Assembly: GCA_964036665.1 (NCBI GenBank)
Contig: OZ038529.1
Location: forward strand, 6,184,501-6,248,500
Direction: 5' to 3'
DNA: 64,000 nt
Source: Gordius sp. MW1
Taxonomy: Eukaryota > Nematomorpha > Gordioida > Gordea > Gordiidae
The position numbers and the translations under genes are program-made. Within the stretch, counting starts at the first letter, position 1, and each line of letters starts with the position of its first letter. The notes under the pieces are model-generated. The model had not been told where the DNA came from and did not search any database. It worked only from the letters and a program-made list of their open reading frames with translations. Shown here piece after piece: positions 58,923 through 64,000 of this stretch.

Positions 58923-60094
58923 TTAGCATTTTTCAATAAAATTAAGGTAATTTGAATGACGAGATACCACATCTTCCACTATATATTTTTCAATTGGATA
59001 TTTCCTTTTTTTAAAGTCTTCATCCACTTTAATAGTTTTAACATCAACACTATTAAGCAATCCCTTATCATTTTTATTTAAACTGATCATTTGAACTGTA
59101 TGTTGACGAGTATTCAATAGGTTAGCTACAACAACATCTTGTCCATATGTCTGTAAAGATTTTTGTGCCTTCTCCAAGAGTATGTTTTCATCAGTTTCTA
59201 ATTTGAAGGAAACTAAATAAGCCAAGGGTGCCCAATCAGCTTTAATGTTACCGACTATCTTAGGCACAGGTTCAAGGTGTAAGGTTAATCCACCCCCACC
59301 TGAAATCTTATTTATAGCCTTTAAAAGATATTAGCAATTATGAATTCTTTATTCAATAATTATTAGAAAATTTCAAATCATTTATGATTGATAGGATGCT
59401 ATCAAAACATTCAAGTTTCATAACATCTAGTAGCAAGACTTACTAATTTTGGTTCTGGAATATAGTAATCTGAAACAGCAGCTGTAAGATATAATAAAGC
59501 TTTTGTCTGGAATTCTCTTAATAATTTGCAACATTCTTCCAACAAAAACAAATATTCTGTAACTTGCAAAAATTCAATTTCTAACAATAATGCCCCATCA
59601 TTTTTTACTAATTCATATTTTATGAGCTCCTTGTTTATTTGGTTCTTATACATGTCTTTAACTAAACCATGGTAATATCAAACAAAAAAATAAAATTACC
59701 AACAACTTCTTTATCATCTTTATGAGCACATAAATAATCTAAAATATTTTGCTCAAAGTGACACTTAAAAGGCCCTTTTGCACATTCACGATAAAGTAAT
59801 ATCACAGAATAGTTGTTTTCCAAAAAATATATATAAATGTTAAGGTTAATAGAATGATAAAACATGTAAATTAATTAAAAAAGGATACTCGACTGATAAT
59901 GCTCCCCTATTGCCTTTACTAAAATTATCTATAAACCTCACCATTTTTTTTTCTAGAGGGACAATTGTGCCACCTGACTTTTATAACAATTAAATAATGT
60001 TATTAAAAATTACTGTAACAAGAGCAATTCTGTGGCTAGGATGCTTTATTTTAACATTTTCACAAAACAGTTTTATCTTCTCTACCTTAGTCAT
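58923..60094 (-). CDS. PPCS: Phosphopantothenate-cysteine ligase
   Basis: Second enzyme of coenzyme A synthesis in the cytosol; it joins 4'-phosphopantothenate to cysteine using a nucleoside triphosphate. Five exons: 60094-60014, 59977-59889, about 59818-59700, 59661-59444, 59318-58923. They sum to 301 codons with the stop; the family in animals is about 310 residues. Landmarks: [20 protein letters not shown] and [17 protein letters not shown] (nucleotide-binding N-terminus), [39 protein letters not shown] (the A-A-V-S-D active-site segment), [47 protein letters not shown]. The start was chosen as the first ATG after an in-frame upstream stop. Introns 1 and 3 are 36 and 38 bp. Intron 2 has U12-type signals but no AG at its expected end, so the exon 3 start is uncertain. 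Confidence 0.93.
59819..59888 (-). other. U12-type intron in PPCS
   Basis: On the minus strand the intron opens with GTATCCTTTTTT, matching the U12 donor RTATCCTT. It contains AACCTTAACAT about 20 nt before the next exon, matching the U12 branch site TTCCTTRAC. The downstream coding frame ([11 protein letters not shown]) requires the exon to begin near 59818, but no AG or AC is present between the branch site and that point. Confidence 0.6.
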
Positions 60095-60384
60095 ATGATT
60101 TAACGAATCTGGTTCATTAGGCGATTTTTCAGTTCGCGATCATTGAACACGTGACTGCAACATAATCATTATGCAAATTAAAAATTAAAATAATATAGTA
60201 TAAATATGATATAATACCATAATTATAATACAATAAAATAAATATTATACAACAGATTAAATACAATACAATATAATATATATTACATTATACAATTAAT
60301 ATAACCCTAACCCTAATTGGTTGTCGCCTAACAGGTCAATCGTCTAATGTACAGAAGCGGATTTAACAAGGTGTAATAAATGGC

Positions 60385-60520
60385 GCCCTATCAACTCGCC
60401 GAATTTAATGTCCCAAGGTTAAAAATGTCCCCAAAATCAAAAATGTCCCCCATTCAACCAATCACAAAATGTTCCAAGGTGAATTCGGCTAGATGATTTT
60501 CGGCAAGTTGACGGGCAACA
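60385..60520. mobile_element. MULE-like MITE, GGCGCCCTATCAACTCGCC termini
   Basis: Inverted ends GGCGCCCTATCAACTCGCCG and CGGCAAGTTGACGGGCAACA, inner words 'aatgtcccaaggttaaaaat' and 'aaatgttccaaggtgaattc'. The flanks taataaat and taataaaa are near-identical. Same family as 41283-41540 and the outer element at 25306-30020. Confidence 0.8.
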
Positions 60521-61215
60521 TAATAAAATGAATAAGTAAAATCTAATTAGTTGCAGTCACTTTGTATTTTGTAATAATATTCGTTGTTTAAAAATGGTAG
60601 GGTTAGTTGAGGAAATATAGATAAAAATGGCACTCTATATTTTGGACTGATAAAGCACACTTCATGATATAATAAATGTAGAGAGGGTAATGACAAAAAC
60701 GTTAATGAATAAAACAATACCAACTACTAATCAAATCTTAACAAGAGGGTAACAATAGCGATTGTATGGAGATGTTATGAAATAAAATATGACAGATGTC
60801 AAAAAATGGCGGAAACCCTCTCAAAGTTTAATAATCCTGTCTTAATCTGAGACGTCAGAGGCGAAGCACATAATATTGTGCCCGTAAACCGAACCTAAAA
60901 CTTAGTCATAACTAGAGTTGTTAAATGGCTCGCGTGAGCAATGCTCACTATGTGCTTTGCTCGAGCACGCACACTCAGTTGTTAATATGCGCGTTAGTCA
61001 ATGAGTTCTCGCTGTTCGGTGCACTAGGCAGAACAGTAGCATATTAAAATGCTACTGTGGCGAGTCGAAACCGCAAAATCTGTTCAAGCATTAAGATTAA
61101 GCTAATTGCCCAAGCAGAAACTCGACCAGATAGCAGATTTAATAGAAGTGCTTGCTACGAGTTAGTAAATTTAAATATTTGTTCATATTATATATAATAT
61201 AAAGATGAAGAACTT
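60521..61215. other. Intergenic, no gene recognised
   Basis: Nothing coding was recognised. A region near 60930-61030 is rich in 'gctcgcgtgagcaatgctca'-type words without a clear class. Confidence 0.4.
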
Positions 61216-61219
61216 TGCT

Positions 61220-61415
61220 CCCCCTTTTTGTCCCGTTGCTTTGCCCCCCCCCCTCTTTTTTTACCCTCTTTCTCATCCTTGGTGATTTGCCCATCCCCCT
61301 ATTTTGCTTCCTTTTATCTCCCCTCTCCCTCCCCATAAAAAGGGCGGTGATATGCCCCCCCCCCCTTTAACCGGGTGGGGGCATATTAGCCCCCTTTCCT
61401 TGGGGAGGGAGAGGG
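61220..61415 (+). repeat. C-run/G-run minisatellite, fourth locus (short)
   Basis: Two to three units: 'ctttttgtcccgttgctttg', C run, 'tttttaccctctttctcatc', 'tggtgatttgccc', then 'ccccccccctttaaccgggt' and a purine-rich end. It shares the leader 'ctttttgtcccgttg' with the locus at 47770. Confidence 0.75.
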
Positions 61416-62077
61416 GAGATGAAATAACCAATTTTATATTAGTTCCTGCTAATGGTGTAGCTGAAAATAGGGTGGAGAGAGATCAAAATGTAGGGAAGGG
61501 ACTGAGGTTGAGGTCTCCCCAAAACCAAAATCCTGACCCTCAAAGCCCAAATGGCTTAAGCCTTCTGGCTCCCTCTAGCAAGGACTTTTATTCCTACACT
61601 AAACAATAATATGAATCTTAATGTTAATTATAATAGACGTAGAGATCACTATTTTTAAAAAAATAACTTGATTAAAAATACAATTTAAACATAGGAACAA
61701 CGGTGCTAACGTAGATTAAAAATTTTATTTTTAAATAAATTTAATGTTTTTTTGAATATTAGCAGATTTTGTCGCATTTAATTTAAATCTTTATTTGCGT
61801 TTAAACGCCACATTTCAAAACATTAACCTAGGGTAAATAATTTTGGGACTGTAGGATGTTACTGATGTAAAATTTTTAATTAAAATATCATTTATAAAAA
61901 TCCATCCTCTTATAAATGATTCTATAAAATATATTGCATTTTAGCGATGCCGAATGTTCTTAAAATGTATCGTGGGCTATCCTAAGAACGGGATCAAAAT
62001 TCTAAAATATTTTTAACGCTCATATTAATAACGCTCTTATCAAGTGCTATTCAATTAATGGGCTCGCTTTTGGTTGT
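61416..62077. other. Intergenic, no gene recognised
   Basis: A short hydrophilic open frame reaches 61609 from within the minisatellite. I see no support that it is real. Confidence 0.4.
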
Positions 62078-62085
62078 CCTGCCTG

Positions 62086-63772
62086 TAGAGACCTGCAAAA
62101 TCGATTTTTTAAGGCCCGGCCCGAGCCCGGAATTTAAAATGGAATAAAATCAGGACCGGCCCGGGTCTGAATTTTAGCATTTTTAGAACAAGGCCAGGGC
62201 CAGGCCGGAAATTTCATAATTGCAGGAATTTACTCAAACTCAATTTTGGTAAAATTTTCAATTAAATAAAACGCACATAATATAATTATAAATCGATAAT
62301 GGAACTATTTGATGCAAAAAAACACAGGCATTAAAAATTTCCGCGTTTAAATTTGTTTTCCGGTTTTCATAAATCCGCCCCCTGACGAAAAGCACCTCTC
62401 ACTCGAGGCAGATGAAGCAGGTGTCGAAATAATCTTAAAACAAGGAAGCTAAGCGCTAGAAATTGACCATTGTGATCTTTCCACCATGCCTCTGGATTTT
62501 AAATCAAATCGAATAATTTTAGTATTTGATCCGGATTCGATAATTTTATTTAAAAAATATTCGATTCGAGTCGTCGAATATTAAAATAATGATTCGAATT
62601 CGATTCGAAAAAATTTTAAGATTCAAATTATCGAATATTTTTCAAGTTTTTTAATTTCTAAATACGCTATAAATGAATTTTTCATAAAAATGCAAAGATT
62701 GAATATAAAAATATTCAAAGCGAAAAGGATAAAATATCGATATTTTAGTCAGTCTTTGCTTGTTATATAATAAACTTAGACGATGATTGCTGGTTGCAAA
62801 TTCGATGATTTATTATGGTCCCAAACCAAAAACTTATTTTTATTTTTCAGTATCAAAATTATTTAAATTAAAATAGTGTATAATTAAAAATTTTGTCTAT
62901 ATCGCATAAATTAGAGTTTATCTATTATTTAGTTTCGGTACCCGTACAACGGGTTATTATCTTGTTTTATTATATATCTAGAATGTTTATGTATATAAAT
63001 AAAATCTCGGCATATAAGGTTAATGCATATCAAAATATTTTATTTAAAGTTTAATGATCTATGTTAAAGTTTAATGGATAAGTACAAAAATAATAATAAA
63101 CATTAAATAATAGTTGACCTGTGCTATTTTTATATTTTGTATATGCTTATAAAATTGAAATTTAGTGATCGGGGAAACTAACTAATTTGCGGAAAGCTGA
63201 TAACAGCTTAATTATTTTCGTCTTGTATATTTAAATTAACTATTAGTATAAATAATTTTTCGAATCCCTTTTTAAAGATTTAATTAGGATTTTCGAATCT
63301 CACCAGCTAAATATTCGGATCGAAATTCCGACCTAAGGATTCGAATTCGGATTCGATTCTAGATTCGATTCGAAAAGATTTCCCAGAAGTGTGCTTTCCA
63401 CCATTCCAATATTTCTATTTTTTCTCGTTGATCTATAACTTTATGTAGGTGTCAATTTCCTTTCCTTTATAAAATTCTTTCTGAATATTTTAAGCTATTC
63501 GGATTAGATTTTTTTTTGTTCCATACTCAATTGTTTGTATATTAGAAAAAGCGCAAAATGAATGAACCAATAACTTGAAATTAATTAATTTTTTGTAATG
63601 ATTGTTTTAACCAGAATAAAAGACTATTTAGGCTACAACTTCTAAATTATTTACTCCTAAATTATTCCGGGCCGGGCCTATAATTTATGAATTAGGCCCG
63701 GCCCGGCTATGAATTTTAAAGCCTCTTTGGCCCGGACTGGCCCGGGCCTCGGGCCGCCCGTGCAGGTCTCTA
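62086..63772. mobile_element. hAT-like element, TAGAGACCTGCA termini
   Basis: The inverted termini TAGAGACCTGCA/TGCAGGTCTCTA are flanked by CCTGCCTG (62078-62085) and CCTGTCTG (63773-63780), an 8-bp duplication with 7 of 8 matches. GC-rich subterminal blocks ('ggcccggcccgagcccgg' left, 'ggcccgggcctcgggcc' right) are inverted relative to each other. The 1.3-kb interior is AT-rich and has its own pair of 'gattcgaattcgattcga'-type blocks (62540-62635, 63290-63385), perhaps the ends of another insertion. No transposase. Confidence 0.85.
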
Positions 63773-63780
63773 CCTGTCTG

Positions 63781-64000
63781 TCCTGTCCTGTCCAACTTTT
63801 AATTTTTTTTTAATTTGTATGAAAATAGGCTTCAGTAAAATTTTTTGCTTTCGCATAATAGCTAATGCAACACTAGCTAATGTCGCTGGTTGTTTATTTT
63901 TTCAGACCTCGCCCGAGCCCAAATTTCATTTTATTTTTGTGCCTTGGCAACTTGCCTAGCTTGTTGCTTTATAACGGATAATTGCGAAACTGACTAAATA
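63781..64000. other. Window edge, nothing recognised
   Basis: Short AT-rich flank; no features. Confidence 0.4.

Noticed and set aside
60301-60320. Short 'ccctaaccctaa' stretch resembling telomere repeat
   Set aside because: Only about two units in normal intergenic DNA; chance or an old insertion scar.

Overview
The window is eukaryotic and comes from an animal. It is AT-rich, with a few spliced, sparsely placed genes scattered among a dense layer of mobile elements. The recognisable genes are animal versions of NDUFS2, a MacroD-type ADP-ribosylhydrolase and phosphopantothenate-cysteine ligase, together with a neuropeptide-like precursor and a decayed rhodopsin-type receptor. Arthropod-like mobile elements (FLYWCH/MULE, a Helentron-like element, Gypsy, RTE-like LINE, many hAT MITEs) suggest an invertebrate, but I cannot name the species. 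Several introns are only 35-49 bp, which is short for most insects and should be kept in mind when placing the organism.

Layout. 1-0.9 kb: a possible terminal exon of a gene entering from the left. 1.9-4.1 kb: a decayed hAT transposon with a transposase remnant and a tandem array. 5.0-5.2 kb: a hairpin MITE. 7 kb: a retroelement-like ORF remnant and a GC-rich hairpin. 9.06-11.17 kb: a MULE transposon whose ends are inverted arrays of a TGCTCAGTA motif. 14.6-15.2 kb: a single-exon neuropeptide-like gene with its own TATA box. 16-20 kb: MITEs and a 0.9-kb hAT element. 20.7-25.3 kb, minus strand: complete NDUFS2 in 12 exons that sum to 451 codons in frame. 25.3-30.0 kb: a MULE-like MITE, inserted at the NDUFS2 start codon, which itself contains a 4.5-kb foldback element made of two opposed C/G-run minisatellites. 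32.7-33.2 kb: an inverted pair of Penelope-like terminal segments with a hammerhead-like core. 34.3-35.5 kb, minus: a complete four-exon macrodomain gene. 36-40 kb: LINE fragments and a deleted Gypsy element. 41-45 kb: MITEs and a Helentron-like element. 45.8-47.0 kb: a GPCR pseudogene. 47.3-51 kb: a MULE end, another minisatellite, and a Gypsy relic that encloses a piece of ATP-citrate lyase. 53.1-56.7 kb: a deleted FLYWCH/MULE gene and a 1.83-kb element with long inverted repeats and a perfect 9-bp target duplication. 58.9-60.1 kb, minus: complete five-exon PPCS with a U12-type intron. 60-64 kb: MITEs, another minisatellite block and a hAT element with an 8-bp target duplication.

The functional genes are unrelated housekeeping or signalling loci (respiratory complex I, ADP-ribose removal, coenzyme A synthesis, secreted peptide) and do not form an operon or cluster. 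Most of the biological interest lies in the transposons: nested foldback structures, a mobile minisatellite found at four places, several element families definable from terminal repeats plus target duplications, and an insertion that separates NDUFS2 coding sequence from its upstream region.
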